Source: Orenia metallireducens (GTDB lineage: Bacteria > Bacillota > Halanaerobiia > Halobacteroidales > Halobacteroidaceae). Taken from it: a stretch of DNA of 64,000 nucleotides. The first letter of the stretch is position 1. Each line of letters opens with the position of its first letter. A program made the translations under genes and the position numbers. Location of the stretch: the NCBI RefSeq assembly GCF_001693735.1, contig NZ_LWDV01000010.1:492552-556551 (forward strand), read 5' to 3'. Positions 63,349-64,000 of this stretch are shown piece after piece. The notes beneath the pieces were generated by a model. That model had not been told where the DNA came from, made no database searches, and saw nothing but the letters and a program-made list of their open reading frames with translations.

Positions 63349-64000
63349 CTAGTCCCTTCTATACAAATCCCTTGTATATAATTTCTCCTCTACATCCTCT
63401 AGCTCTTGGTTCATTCTATTGGCAATTATTACATCTGATATTTCTTTAAATTCAGCCAAATCTTTAATCACCTTGGAATGGAAAACCTCTTCATCTTCTA
63501 AGGTTGGCTCATAGATAACTACCTCTGTCCCCTTAGCTTTGATTCGCTCCATTACCCCTTGTATAGCTGATGCTCTAAAGTTATCAGAGCCTGTCTTCAT
63601 TGTTAATCTATAGATTCCAACTACCTCTGGGTCTTTTTTAAGTATCATCTCAGCAATATGATCTTTTCTAGTACTATTGGTATCTACTATAGCATGAATG
63701 ATATTATTTGGTACATCAGCATAATTTGTTCTAAGCTGCTTCGTATCCTTTGGTAAAAACAGTACCCTCCATAACCAAAGGAAGGATTATTATAAAAATC
63801 ACCTATTCTCGGGTCAAGACAGACACCTTCTATAATCTGTTTGGTATTAAGACCCTTTGATTCTGCATAGGTGTTTAGTTCATTAAAGTAGGATACTCTA
63901 AGAGCCAAGTATGTATTGGCAAAAAGTTTGATAGCCTCTGCTTCTGTTGAATCAGTAAATAAGACTGGGATATCATCTTTGCTGGCTCCTTCAGCCAATA
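63349..64000 (-). pseudogene. UDP-glucose 6-dehydrogenase, copy 3, frameshifted and partial
   Basis: C-terminal ~215 codons of a third Ugd, running off the window at its N-terminal side. Text from [20 protein letters not shown] to FGYGGYC is in one frame and [10 protein letters not shown]-like text to YTRDLYRRD in another. The break is right at the catalytic Cys: TGTTTTTACCAAAGG replaces the TGC/TGT-TTA-CCA-AAG of the other copies, i.e. two extra T in a T run (63758-63762). Without the shift it would be as complete as copies 1 and 2. Closest to copy 2. Confidence 0.85.

Overview
The window is AT-rich bacterial DNA from what looks like an anaerobic, diderm, low-GC Firmicute. I infer the order Halanaerobiales (Halobacteroidaceae/Orenia-like). 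The reasons are Firmicute-type genes (a SpoIID-domain protein, a relic of a GerAB-type germination permease, an oxygen-independent ThiH thiazole branch, a PRD/PTS regulator) beside Gram-negative-style envelope genes (a predicted outer-membrane barrel, CsgG-, FlgT- and LPP20-like proteins). The species is inference. Almost every gene lies on the minus strand, so transcription runs from high to low coordinates; the one convincing plus-strand gene is at 19552-20487. No tRNA, rRNA or CRISPR array was seen.

Layout. 0-9 kb: a PTS EIIA fragment with its PRD regulator, then a sugar-phosphate operon (aldose epimerase, frameshifted ROK glucokinase, ManA, phosphoglucomutase) and a decayed MFS gene. 8.4-12.4 kb: thiamine operon thiS-G-H-F-E behind a strong promoter, an unusually long TPP riboswitch and a terminator. 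12.4-21.3 kb: chemoreceptor, B12/radical SAM protein, CBS protein, a fused pair of dead genes (GerAB permease and EamA exporter), AEC transporter, an unrecognised plus-strand gene and an SDR clipped by a frameshift. 22-32 kb: AcnB aconitase, CheW, type I pullulanase, alpha-glucan phosphorylase, a promoter-terminator unit that looks like a small RNA, DinB and PlsC. 32-36 kb: small redox and zinc-ribbon proteins, and a four-domain sulfane-sulfur enzyme (CoA-disulfide reductase/rhodanese/TusA/DsrE) with its ArsR regulator.

36-48 kb: an envelope cluster of a CsgG-domain protein, a TolB-propeller lipoprotein, LPP20- and FlgT-like proteins, an outer-membrane barrel, a large lipoprotein and a TPR-SpoIID protein. 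48-64 kb: surface-polysaccharide precursor genes: GalU, WecB, three copies of UDP-glucose dehydrogenase (the third broken), and a complete dTDP-L-rhamnose set (RfbA, C, D, B). Embedded in it are sat, a PHP phosphoesterase and cysC, which would make the sulfate donor PAPS and perhaps clear its by-product.

Repeats are the most striking non-coding feature. Twelve copies of a roughly 100-bp palindrome built on CCACNGAG...CTCTGTGG fill every gap of the rhamnose locus, including a 127-bp-period tandem array, and flank a nonsense-mutated GxxExxY gene. A second family of intergenic elements shares ends resembling GGGATATTGCGACACTTT around different cores. Several genes carry 1-2 base frameshifts, some in T runs; whether these are real decay or consensus error cannot be told from the sequence alone.
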